7,728 bases of DNA from RGIG5270 sp045657185 (GCA_045657185.1 JAZOSO010000011.1:1-7728); one strand, 5' to 3'. Positions 1 through 7,127 are shown, counted from the first letter of the stretch. The notes: generated by a model from the sequence alone, not told the origin. Translations and numbers: made by a program.

Positions 1-234
1 GGGAGTGTCAAGTTCCAGAATCATTCCGAGAGCATCGGCTTTTTCTGCTTTTTTTTGTACTTTTTTGAAATAGAGCATGTCCAATTCGGAAATCTCTTTG
101 AAATTAGAGAATTGACTGAGATAAAAAATCTTTTTCCCTTTGCCGCCGTCAGGCAGATTTTTCCACAAAGGTTCACTGCCTGCCAGCATAAAAAGAGCAG
201 AAAATAACAATAAAAAAGCAAATAATTTTTTCAT
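1..234 (-). CDS. NfeD-like / ClpP-class membrane serine protease, N-terminal part (runs off left edge)
   Basis: Seventy-eight codons are open from an ATG at 234-232 to the window edge without a stop, so the gene is partial at its 3' end. The start is supported by a good ribosome site, GTGAGGTG on the minus strand (245-238), 3 bases before ATG. Residues 1-19 form a lysine-headed hydrophobic signal segment (MKKLFAFLLLFSALFMLAG). Residues 34-78 contain KKIFYLSQF, then a helix, then ADALGMILELDTP. This matches the opening of the NfeD1b/SppA-like fold, where an 'ILxLDTPGG' strand leads to the oxyanion region. The catalytic serine and lysine would lie beyond the window. Family members are membrane-anchored proteases that cut membrane proteins such as stomatins; that role is family knowledge, not seen here. 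The gene has its own promoter and probably does not belong to the upstream glycan operon. Other ClpP-class relatives remain possible. Confidence 0.72.
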   Translation of the reverse strand, partial: MKKLFAFLLLFSALFMLAGSEPLWKNLPDGGKGKKIFYLSQFSNFKEISELDMLYFKKVQKKAEKADALGMILELDTP

Positions 235-261
235 AAACACCTCACATATTTCCACTTTTAT

Positions 262-290
262 ATTATAGCATATTGTATGTGATTTGCAAA
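262..290 (-). promoter_or_regulatory. Extended -10 promoter for the NfeD-like gene
   Basis: Read on the minus strand, TATAAT lies at 267-262 and is preceded by TGC, giving the extended -10 TGCTATAAT. A poor -35 (TTTGCA, 290-285, 17-bp spacing) is tolerable with an extended -10. Predicted transcription starts near 255, leaving a leader of about 20 bases that ends in the ribosome site. A perfect 10-bp palindrome ATTTGCAAAT (282-291) covers the -35 and might be a regulator site. Confidence 0.55.
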
Positions 291-339
291 TGAAAAATCA
301 TTGAATCGAATGAAGAAAACAACACTTTGCAGGAAAATG

Positions 340-1572
340 TCAGAAATCTTTTATTCCGACAAATTCCAACAGTGATTTATTTGCGTCATTCAGCATAAAT
401 GCCAGCGATATCGGAGCATTTGTCCAGCCGGAATAGATACTTGCGGAACCGCCTTCATAGAGATTGCCGCCGCCCCAGCATTTGCGTTCCATATCGTACA
501 TGCCGCGCCAGCACCCCTTGAATGATAACGACGCTGAATCATCCTGTATGTCCGCAACTGTCGTAAGCTGTTTCATCAGCAAATCAGCAGCTTCGATATC
601 ATCAGGCATGAATTTGCAATACATTTGCAGTCCGAGCAAACTCCAATTAAGTGTATAAATCAGGTCTGCAAGTGATTTGCCTGACGGTGCTTCGTAATGA
701 CTTGAAGGCAATGTGCCATTTTCCTTATTTGCCGCATTCAATAATAAATCTCTGCTCAATTTTGCTGTCTTTGCGGCAACTTTACTGTCAAAAGCAACTG
801 CGGCGGCAACAGCACCCATCATGGCATAGGCGTATTCACTGGTGGAAAAATCCGGTAATTCCTGCTGCAATTTTTGCAGATATTTTTCAATATCAGGTAA
901 ATATGCACTCCGGTTGTAAATGGCATGGATACAGCTCAACGCAAAAATCGACAAAGCGCCCCAGTGCGGCAGACGGAAATTGCCCAACCATATTTGGTCG
1001 GGGTCAGCCATCTGTCCTTTCTCTTCGGGTTCTATTGACATGATTTTCTGTACGGTCAGATGAAGTTTGTCTGCCAACATCAGAGCATATTTGCCGGAGT
1101 CGTATTTTTTGCCGAGTTCGGGAAAATTTTTATGCAATGCGCATTGCAGCAGAATGCACCATGAATTATCATCAAACCAGTGTCCGTTCGGACTTAAAAC
1201 GATATGTGACCAGCGCCATGCTCCCGGCAAATGGTGTGTGTCAGGACGTTTCATTGCACTGCGAAAATACAGATAATCAAGTAGGTTTTCTCCGGTTCGG
1301 GTACGTTTTTCATCTCCGGTAAGTCTGCCGTAAAGCAGAAACATCAATGCGGTTTGAAAATTGCAGTCGGGGCGTCGCGATTCTACTGCAAAACAATCTT
1401 CAAGCACGGTGCGTGAAGTAAATTTTGTTATGATTTCCTCATAAATTTTTTCTTCTATATCCGAAGTTACCAGCCGTTCCGCACACCCCCAGAAGCCGTC
1501 GGCAGGACGCATGATACCTGAATTTTCAAACCATTTGATATTTTTCTCTACGCAGGAGATAAATTTTTTCAT
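340..1572 (-). CDS. Putative cytoplasmic (alpha/alpha)6-barrel glycosidase-like protein
   Basis: A 410-residue protein made largely of amphipathic helices in pairs, with conserved-looking aromatic and acidic turns. These are typical of six-hairpin glycosidase-type barrels (GH76, GH88, GH105 and relatives). Points of interest are RPDCNFQTAL (67-76), HWFDDNSWCILL (131-142, with paired aspartates at 134-135), LIYTLNWSLLGL (304-315) and a glycine- and aromatic-rich C-terminal stretch, WGGGNLYEGGSASIYSGWTN (366-385). I do not recognise a named family, so substrate and catalytic residues are unknown. There is no signal peptide: the N-terminus MKKFISCVEKNIKWFENS is not hydrophobic, so it should act in the cytoplasm, for instance on imported oligosaccharides. 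The start is supported by AAGGA (1584-1580), 7 bases before ATG. It lies 43 bp after the preceding gene and is the last member of the operon. A non-catalytic or epimerase-like role is also possible for this fold. Confidence 0.7.
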   Translation of the reverse strand: MKKFISCVEKNIKWFENSGIMRPADGFWGCAERLVTSDIEEKIYEEIITKFTSRTVLEDCFAVESRRPDCNFQTALMFLLYGRLTGDEKRTRTGENLLDYLYFRSAMKRPDTHHLPGAWRWSHIVLSPNGHWFDDNSWCILLQCALHKNFPELGKKYDSGKYALMLADKLHLTVQKIMSIEPEEKGQMADPDQIWLGNFRLPHWGALSIFALSCIHAIYNRSAYLPDIEKYLQKLQQELPDFSTSEYAYAMMGAVAAAVAFDSKVAAKTAKLSRDLLLNAANKENGTLPSSHYEAPSGKSLADLIYTLNWSLLGLQMYCKFMPDDIEAADLLMKQLTTVADIQDDSASLSFKGCWRGMYDMERKCWGGGNLYEGGSASIYSGWTNAPISLAFMLNDANKSLLEFVGIKDF

Positions 1573-1615
1573 AATAAAATCCTTATTTAGTGTATTTGTT
1601 TATGTGTTTTTTTTA

Positions 1616-4462
1616 TTAATCATTCCATTCAAAAGCTGCAAAATACATTGGCGGTATGCGCAAATTCAAATTTTTGCCGCCGGGATAAATTTTGCCGAAA
1701 CTCAGATCGCGCACCTTTGCCGGAAATTTGATTTTTGTTCTTAAATTGATATTTTCCTCATTCAGAATGAAAGTTATATTTTTATTGCCGAGTTTCCGTG
1801 TGACTATCTGGGAATCCATTGCATTGGTTACGAGATTGCGGGGGGTGACATCTTTGCCGTTTATAATAAGTTCTTCGCATTTTGCAACAACTTCGGTGAC
1901 GGCAGCGATTTCTTTCAGTTCTGCGGCTCCCGTACCTTTTTCGTACCAGCAGAGAACTCCGCCGCGACTGTCAAGAATGCGCCGCAATATCAACGCTCTC
2001 TGATAAGTTGAACTGCCGCGGTTGGTCAATAAGCCGAATACGGTTTTGCTCGGAGCAACGAGCTTTTTGGTTTTGTTTATTAACTCTTCGTTTCTGCCGT
2101 AACCGCAATAAATTTCATCGGCGCTGTTGCGGATGTATTGCCAATCAAGTCCGTACATTTCGGGGCATTTCGGAGCGGCATAATCGCAGTACATTACCAG
2201 CTTGAAGCCGTTGGCATTGGCGGCGCGCCGTATGATAGGAACGGCTCTGCCAAGTTCACGCGCACGGAAATCCACCCATTGAGATTTATATTTTTTCTCA
2301 ATCAAAGCGGGGGTGAGATTTGCTTCTTTTATGTTGTAATCTTGTTTGAATTTTGCCAATGCTCTTGCAGAAAAATCTGCATATAACCCGGTGAAAGGGG
2401 GATGTTCAAAATCCCAGAAAAGTTTTTTCAATGAGGGATAACGGCTTTTTATTGTGCTGAAAAGTGCCTTCAATTCGGGTTCAATTTCCTTGTGCATATC
2501 TGCAAGTGCAGTCAAGCTGACATCACCGCGTTTTTTTCCGGTACGGGTATTGGCTTGCAGTTGCGGATATTTTTTGAAAAGCGGCAGGAAATCAGGAACG
2601 GAGCGATAATAACCGTAATCTGTTAATTCAAGAAAGAAAAACATATCAAAATCATCTATCTTACGGGTTGTTTCCAGAAAAACTTCATTGACCCCTGCTT
2701 TTTTCCATGTGTCGAAAAGCATTTTTTCGATATCATGCGGCAGATTTCCCTGCATTTGAGCATAGAGAGAAATTGTAAGTTTTTCAGGTTGCATACCTTG
2801 CAGCGGAGCAGTAACTTCCACAGGTATTATGCGGGGGATTTCTGCGACAGACGGGGTGCTGCCGTTTACGAAAAATTGCATTTCGCCCTTGAAGTTTTCT
2901 TTGCTGCTGCGGAAAATCAAATGACATCGCTCACGCATGGAATGATAATGTTTCGTCATATTCGGTACTTTATCCAGCTTTGAATCACGTTTTATATTGA
3001 CGAGTTCAAATTTTTTGCCGTCGATGGTTTTATTTTCTCTTGACACAATCGAATACATATTGTGTTCAGACGGCCATTTGTATGGAGCATATCCTTGCGG
3101 ATAGCGTATTCTGGAACAGACATCGAGCAGTTTTATTTCTTCGGGAATGAGTATTGAAAAAGTGATATTTTCAAGTGGAAATATTCCGATTTCAACGGGA
3201 TTTATTTCAAAATCGTACACGTCATTGCATGACAGTAAAAGTTTATTGTTTTCCATGCCGTAAGCACGGATAAGCTGCGGAGTGACAGTAAAAATTTTAC
3301 TGAATTTATATGGCGGACGACTGTTTTCCGGCGCAAAAAGCGTGACTTTATTGCCGTCGATAACGGTCTTTGCCGCGCCTGCAAAATTTCCAGGGAAGTT
3401 TGCATACGGATATGCCCCGTGGCGCATAGAAAAAGAGATTTGTTTTTCGGGAGAAATGATTTCCAGTTTATTGAATGATTTGGTCATCGGCATAACAGCA
3501 TTATTTTTGAGTTCCTGCCCGTTGAAGATAAATTTTACCTGCGGCATATTGCAGTTTATTGCAAATTGACTGTCGGGGGTATTGAGTGTAAAATCGTGAA
3601 ATTGCCACTTGTCTTGTGCGTTTTTGATTTGCAAAGAGATAAGATTTGTGCCTTTTTTGACCTGTCCGGCGGTAATTTTCAGCGGTTTGTTTGCGGGGAT
3701 TTTTATTTTTACGGTTTTGCTTTTGCCGTTTGTTTTGACAGTGTATTCGCCTGAAAAGTCGCGGGAAAAATAGAGCTGCAAATTATCCGTATCAGCATTT
3801 TGCAGGTTGCAGAGTTTGATACCGGGTGTGTGTTTTGAGCCGCGGTGCAGACGGAAAAAATCTTTGGCTGACCACAAATTGTATGCTTTATTCGGGATGG
3901 CGAGAGTTGTTTCTTTGAGCCTTTTTTCAAAGCGGACGAAGTTTATATTCCATTTGCCGTCGAGGAGGTCCAACGGCAGTTTCAGCTCTGCACAAAAATA
4001 TCCGTCAGCGGCGGTACAGCGTATTTCAGGTTTTGCAAAACGTTTCGGAATGCGAATAAAATTTGCGGCATTGGCATTGAACCCGCAATAAAATCTTTCG
4101 CCCTTATCCGATAACGCCCGTAATTCCAGACTGTCATCGTCCCATACGGGTTTGTTGTCGCCGTGAAGAACCGCTTTGAATTCTTTTGTCATATTACTTC
4201 GGGGGTCGAGTGCGTAAGAATTCATGATGGCAGCAACGTAGAGAAATTTTCCGTCATGGAGCATGAAAATTTTGGTCTTTTCCTGTGGAAAATTATTGCT
4301 TGCACTCAAAAAAAAGTTATTTATAACAACTGCATTTTTGTATTCATTAGCTGATACTTTGCCGTCAATATCGGGCGTATCTGCTTGCGGAACAGTCAGT
4401 TCTGCTGCATTTAAAAAGCAGCTGAATGATACGGCGGTCAGAACAGATAATAATTTTTTCAT
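1616..4462 (-). CDS. Secreted CBM9-like plus glycosidase-like barrel protein (948 residues)
   Basis: The chosen start, ATG at 4462-4460, gives a clear signal peptide (MKKLLSVLTAVSFSCFLNA, cut near residue 19-20). An in-frame ATG at 4513 would add 17 polar residues, bury the signal and overlap the pseudopilin's coding end, so it is rejected. Residues about 27-216 resemble the CBM9/DOMON-like carbohydrate-binding fold (DTPDIDGKVSANEYKNA near the start; PVWDDDSLELRA around 105-116; GYFCAELKLPLDLL around 154-167). Residues about 217-555 look like beta-sandwich modules. Residues about 560-865 have the alternating strands and helices of a TIM barrel, with acidic strand ends such as LFWDFEHPPFTG (681-692), FKLVMYCDYA (753-762) and VLCWYEKGTG (836-845). 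The last 70 residues form a small beta domain, usual in glycosidases. Together these suggest an exported glycan hydrolase of unnamed family. E686 and D684 are candidate active-site acids by inference only. It follows the pseudopilin by 7 bp. Confidence 0.75.
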   Translation of the reverse strand: MKKLLSVLTAVSFSCFLNAAELTVPQADTPDIDGKVSANEYKNAVVINNFFLSASNNFPQEKTKIFMLHDGKFLYVAAIMNSYALDPRSNMTKEFKAVLHGDNKPVWDDDSLELRALSDKGERFYCGFNANAANFIRIPKRFAKPEIRCTAADGYFCAELKLPLDLLDGKWNINFVRFEKRLKETTLAIPNKAYNLWSAKDFFRLHRGSKHTPGIKLCNLQNADTDNLQLYFSRDFSGEYTVKTNGKSKTVKIKIPANKPLKITAGQVKKGTNLISLQIKNAQDKWQFHDFTLNTPDSQFAINCNMPQVKFIFNGQELKNNAVMPMTKSFNKLEIISPEKQISFSMRHGAYPYANFPGNFAGAAKTVIDGNKVTLFAPENSRPPYKFSKIFTVTPQLIRAYGMENNKLLLSCNDVYDFEINPVEIGIFPLENITFSILIPEEIKLLDVCSRIRYPQGYAPYKWPSEHNMYSIVSRENKTIDGKKFELVNIKRDSKLDKVPNMTKHYHSMRERCHLIFRSSKENFKGEMQFFVNGSTPSVAEIPRIIPVEVTAPLQGMQPEKLTISLYAQMQGNLPHDIEKMLFDTWKKAGVNEVFLETTRKIDDFDMFFFLELTDYGYYRSVPDFLPLFKKYPQLQANTRTGKKRGDVSLTALADMHKEIEPELKALFSTIKSRYPSLKKLFWDFEHPPFTGLYADFSARALAKFKQDYNIKEANLTPALIEKKYKSQWVDFRARELGRAVPIIRRAANANGFKLVMYCDYAAPKCPEMYGLDWQYIRNSADEIYCGYGRNEELINKTKKLVAPSKTVFGLLTNRGSSTYQRALILRRILDSRGGVLCWYEKGTGAAELKEIAAVTEVVAKCEELIINGKDVTPRNLVTNAMDSQIVTRKLGNKNITFILNEENINLRTKIKFPAKVRDLSFGKIYPGGKNLNLRIPPMYFAAFEWND

Positions 4463-4469
4463 GGATTTA

Positions 4470-5177
4470 TTACTTTCCGAGATCTCTTTGCATCCAAGGA
4501 TAGCGTGCGGCAAAACTGTGTGCCGGAGCGGAAGCTATTTCTTTGGTGTCGCCGTCGTCCACATGACCGTCGATAAAGACCATATTGGCTTTGTTTTTGT
4601 GACGGAAAATGAAGCCGTATGATTTATAAGCGGCATTTTCATTCCCTCTGAATTGAACCATGTACTGATGGGCGTCGCCATAGACAAAAATACCTGACGG
4701 ATGGGCGGCCTTGCTGATGATATAATATAATTTTTTAGTATTGTTTTTGCCCCATGCTTCGGTATTGGTAACGGCTTGATACATATAGCAATTCATTCCG
4801 TAATCCATTGCCCATGTTTTATCAAGCTGCGCACTCGGACAGCTGAGACTGCCTGCCTGATCTTTGTAAAGTTTATAATCTGCGGAGGTGGCATAACTTG
4901 ACCTGAACCCGGTTTTCAAGTTCAGGTGAGATTTCATGTAATCAATACAAATCTGATCCCAGCGTATTTTGTCTTCATTTTCATACGGGACAAAAAATCC
5001 TGCATGGTCATCAGCGTATGAATGGATCATGGTGCCGATTTGTTTCAGATTATTGATACAATTTGCATTTCTGCCTTTTTCTCTGGCATTGTTGAGTGCG
5101 GGAAGCAGCATACCTGCAAGAATTGCGATGATGGCAATTACGACGAGTAATTCAATCAAGGTAAAATATTTTTTCAT
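4470..5177 (-). CDS. Pseudopilin-like protein with H-X9-DG motif
   Basis: A 235-residue protein with a type IV pilin/type II secretion leader (MKKYFTLIELLVVIAIIAIL): a short basic head, FTLIE with glutamate at mature position 5, and a hydrophobic helix ending near residue 28. REKGRNANCINNLKQIG (32-48) follows, typical of the PVC pseudopilin families. Near the C-terminus, H193 is followed by exactly nine residues and then D203-G204 (FRHKNKANMVFIDGHV), the H-X9-DG motif described for prepilin-type proteins of these phyla. The residue before the predicted cut is tyrosine, not the usual glycine. The middle is a soluble domain with several cysteines (C40, C77, C113, C130). A strong ribosome site, AAGGAG (5192-5187), stands 9 bases before ATG. 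The gene is 20 bp after the binding-protein gene and 7 bp before the large glycosidase-like gene. It probably sits in the inner membrane facing the periplasm. Its function in glycan loci is unknown. Confidence 0.9.
   Translation of the reverse strand: MKKYFTLIELLVVIAIIAILAGMLLPALNNAREKGRNANCINNLKQIGTMIHSYADDHAGFFVPYENEDKIRWDQICIDYMKSHLNLKTGFRSSYATSADYKLYKDQAGSLSCPSAQLDKTWAMDYGMNCYMYQAVTNTEAWGKNNTKKLYYIISKAAHPSGIFVYGDAHQYMVQFRGNENAAYKSYGFIFRHKNKANMVFIDGHVDDGDTKEIASAPAHSFAARYPWMQRDLGK
4473..4478 (-). promoter_or_regulatory. Ribosome site that fixes the start of the 948-residue protein
   Basis: GGAAAG on the minus strand ends 10 bases before ATG 4462-4460. It overlaps the end of the pseudopilin gene. 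The match is weak and the spacing slightly long, so translation may depend on ribosomes finishing the upstream gene, which ends only 7 bp before this start. The signal peptide that begins at this ATG is the stronger argument for the start. Confidence 0.4.
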
Positions 5178-5197
5178 TTACTTTTTCTCCTTTTATT

Positions 5198-5776
5198 TTA
5201 TTCTGCATAGGCTTCAAAATCGTCGATATATGCGGTTCCTGTGAAAAAGTTTTTTCCGTATTTCCAGCCGAGAGTGTAGATTTCAACTCTTTTTATATTT
5301 GTGTATTTGGTCAAGTCGAGAGTTGTTCCGGCTTTGAACCATTTGCCGCGCGGGTCGGATTTTTTGCTGTTGCGTCCTGACGGCCAATGCTGTTTGCCGT
5401 CAGCATTTACGATGAAATACAGCGGCAGAAAATGGCCTTTGAGATCTTTTTCAAAAAAGAAGCAGCCGCTTACTTCAAGTTTTTTCTTGCCTTTGAGTGA
5501 AGCCCCGTCGATAATTTGACGGATTCCGAAATAATTTTTGCCGTCTCCGACGAATTTCATGCTGTATTTGCCGCTTCGGGCTTTTTCAGAAGTTCGGATT
5601 GCGGGGCGATAGTTTGCGTTGCTCCAATGAGCGGCTTGTGTTTCAGTTTTGCCTGCGTCTTCAAAAGAGGCATTTTTGAACAGATTGGTGCTGTCTGAGT
5701 CATCAATAGTGACATTTTCTGCGTAAGCTGTGAAGCTGAATACGGCGGTAAACAGCAAAAAGAGTGATTTTTTCAT
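5198..5776 (-). CDS. Secreted carbohydrate-binding-like beta-sandwich protein
   Basis: A 192-residue protein with a classic signal peptide (MKKSLFLLFTAVFSFTAYA, cut after A19). The rest looks like one galactose-binding-type jelly roll, as in CBM4/9/16/22-like modules. It opens with NLFKNASFEDAG (31-42), where 'N-xSFE' is the usual first strand of such domains. ARSGKYSMKFVGDG follows at 66-79, and it closes with GTAYIDDFEAYAE (180-192), the usual last strand carrying the calcium-site aspartates. The length fits a lone binding module with no catalytic domain. It may hold a glycan near the cell surface or in the periplasm for the large glycosidase-like protein of the same operon. The ligand cannot be told. 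AAGGA (5788-5784) lies 7 bases before ATG, and the gene begins 14 bp after the regulator. It could instead be a structural partner of the pseudopilin. Confidence 0.78.
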   Translation of the reverse strand: MKKSLFLLFTAVFSFTAYAENVTIDDSDSTNLFKNASFEDAGKTETQAAHWSNANYRPAIRTSEKARSGKYSMKFVGDGKNYFGIRQIIDGASLKGKKKLEVSGCFFFEKDLKGHFLPLYFIVNADGKQHWPSGRNSKKSDPRGKWFKAGTTLDLTKYTNIKRVEIYTLGWKYGKNFFTGTAYIDDFEAYAE

Positions 5777-5790
5777 TTTTTTATCCTTAA

Positions 5791-6888
5791 TTATTCGGTG
5801 GTTGATATATTTTTGGGTGAACGCATTGAATCTCGTCGAATCAACTGCGGAGAAATCATAACTTTAAAATTTTCTTCGTGTGCAGACAGAAAAATTTCAA
5901 GAGCTTTAAGCATACGGTCGGCATTGAAATTTATTGTGCTTAATGCCGGTTCCAGCCATGCCTGGCCGATGGGAGTATCAAAGCAGCCGATAACATCTGT
6001 CTGTTTTCCGATTTTTATATTCCGCTTATGCAGCAGATGAAAAATTTTTGCCGCCGCATAATCATGAAAGACAAAAATAGCGTCAGGTTTGAATGAATCA
6101 ATTATTTTTTCTGTATCATGCAAAAGTTTTTTCGGTGTTGTAATAAGGTTTTGCATGACAGTTCCTGAATCTTTTAAGCCTTCTGCCAAACCTTCACGCA
6201 TACAATTATGATATGTTTCCTGCGGACCGAAGGGGGGGAAACTGCGGCGGATTTTTGAGTCGGGCGCAATATAAAGAACGCGTTTCCTGTTATTTTCCAG
6301 CAACGCTTTTGCAACGCATAATCCTGCTCCTTTGTAGTCATACAGAATTTTTGCCGCATTGGTCAGTTCCAGATTGCTTTCGTAACGATTGAAGAAGACA
6401 ATTTTTTTGAAATTGGTTCTGAATTTATCTATTTCTTTGAACGGCAGATAATAAGAACCGTCAACAATGAGCAAATCAGCAGGAAGATTGAGATATTCGC
6501 TGATTTTTTCCGCCCGTTCTTTCGGCAGCATACGGTCCAGAAAAGATATTTCAAACAATGTCAATTCAGCATGGCGTGAACAGAAAAAATTCAACAGTTT
6601 ATCTAAAAAAAGCGGAGTGATTGCGTCGCCTGCATGATAAATTACCAGAACACGATATTTCTGTGACGGAAATTTTGCCGGGGTGTAGTTTATAAAAACT
6701 CCTCTGCCGTGAACTCTGGTTATCAAATTTTCCTGTTCCAGTTGGTCAAGGGCATGACTCATAGTCAGATAACTTACATTGTAAATTTCAGCAAGCTGCC
6801 TTAACGGTAGAAGTTGTTCCCCGTTAAGTAATTCTCCATTAAGAATTTGTGCCTTTATGGATTCTCTTATTTTTGTTGCTTTTGACAT
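5791..6888 (-). CDS. GntR-type transcription regulator with LacI-like sugar-sensing domain
   Basis: A 365-residue cytoplasmic regulator. Residues 1-67 are a GntR winged helix: IRESIKAQILNGEL, LPLRQLAEIYNVSYLTMSHALDQLEQENLI as the helix-turn-helix, and the wing HGRGVFI. Residues about 78-355 form a periplasmic-binding-like domain as in LacI/GalR: KYRVLVIYHAGD, ADLLIVDGSYY, KKIVFFNRYE, KRVLYIAPDS, DAIFVFHDYAAA, and VIGCFDTPIGQAWLEPALSTINFN near the end. This is the AraR arrangement: GntR DNA-binding end, LacI effector end, usually sugar-released repressors. The start is supported by AGGAA (6900-6896), 7 bases before ATG. It is the first gene of the operon and sits behind a near-consensus promoter with a palindrome just past the start site, which suggests self-control plus control of the four genes behind it. 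The ligand is probably a sugar from the glycan handled by the locus. Confidence is high in the family and low in the effector. Confidence 0.93.
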   Translation of the reverse strand: MSKATKIRESIKAQILNGELLNGEQLLPLRQLAEIYNVSYLTMSHALDQLEQENLITRVHGRGVFINYTPAKFPSQKYRVLVIYHAGDAITPLFLDKLLNFFCSRHAELTLFEISFLDRMLPKERAEKISEYLNLPADLLIVDGSYYLPFKEIDKFRTNFKKIVFFNRYESNLELTNAAKILYDYKGAGLCVAKALLENNRKRVLYIAPDSKIRRSFPPFGPQETYHNCMREGLAEGLKDSGTVMQNLITTPKKLLHDTEKIIDSFKPDAIFVFHDYAAAKIFHLLHKRNIKIGKQTDVIGCFDTPIGQAWLEPALSTINFNADRMLKALEIFLSAHEENFKVMISPQLIRRDSMRSPKNISTTE

Positions 6889-6920
6889 TTTTTTATTCCT
6901 GGAAAATGGTAATAAAATGG

Positions 6921-6938
6921 AAGTGATTTATATCACTT
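6921..6938. promoter_or_regulatory. Palindromic operator candidate for the GntR-type regulator
   Basis: AAGTGATTTATATCACTT has perfect 7-bp arms (AAGTGAT / ATCACTT) around a 4-base centre. It starts about 3 bases past the predicted transcription start (near 6941) and lies in the 5' leader of the regulator gene. A dimeric repressor bound here would block transcription of the whole operon. Binding by the adjacent regulator is inference from position and symmetry. No second clear copy was seen in the window. Confidence 0.6.
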
Positions 6939-6947
6939 TTGATAATT

Positions 6948-6976
6948 AATATAACATGGAAAAAATGTTTTGTCAA
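6948..6976 (-). promoter_or_regulatory. Main sigma-70 promoter of the glycan operon
   Basis: On the minus strand TTGACA (6976-6971) is a perfect -35 and TATATT (6953-6948) a five-of-six -10, separated by exactly 17 bp. TG one base before the -10 gives an extended -10 (TGTTATATT). The A and T runs upstream may strengthen it. The predicted start near 6941 gives a leader of about 53 bases that contains the operator candidate. Confidence 0.8.
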
Positions 6977-7042
6977 TAATTTGTATGAAAAAAAATTCTT
7001 TTTTTGTCTGCGTTTGCGAGAATTTTATTTAGCTCTGTACTA

Positions 7043-7072
7043 AATATAGACTGATTTTTATCATCTTTTCAA
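7043..7072 (-). promoter_or_regulatory. Possible second, upstream operon promoter
   Basis: On the minus strand TTGAAA (7072-7067) and TATATT (7048-7043) are 18 bp apart. The match is moderate and such matches are common in AT-rich DNA, so this is weaker than the main promoter. A transcript from here would cross the main promoter and the operator. Confidence 0.25.
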
Positions 7073-7127
7073 TAATTTTCTATAAATTTGACTGAAGAAA
7101 ATGTCAAATATAATTAAAAGGTTTGGA

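Noticed and set aside
21..221. 66-residue minus-strand open frame at the left edge
   Set aside because: It lies in another frame inside the NfeD-like gene, which has the better ribosome site, signal peptide and family match.
293..313. Possible terminator after the barrel protein gene
   Set aside because: The stem has five pairs with only one G-C pair, too weak to call despite the five T that follow.
651..1043. 130-residue plus-strand open frame
   Set aside because: It is antisense to the barrel protein gene, with no ribosome site and a cysteine- and histidine-rich composition typical of shadow frames.
4463..4513. 17-residue N-terminal extension of the 948-residue protein
   Set aside because: It would overlap the pseudopilin coding end and hide a clear signal peptide; the ATG at 4462 is preferred.
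4263..4622. 119-residue plus-strand open frame across the pseudopilin/glycosidase junction
   Set aside because: It is antisense to two well-supported genes, has no ribosome site and no recognisable features.
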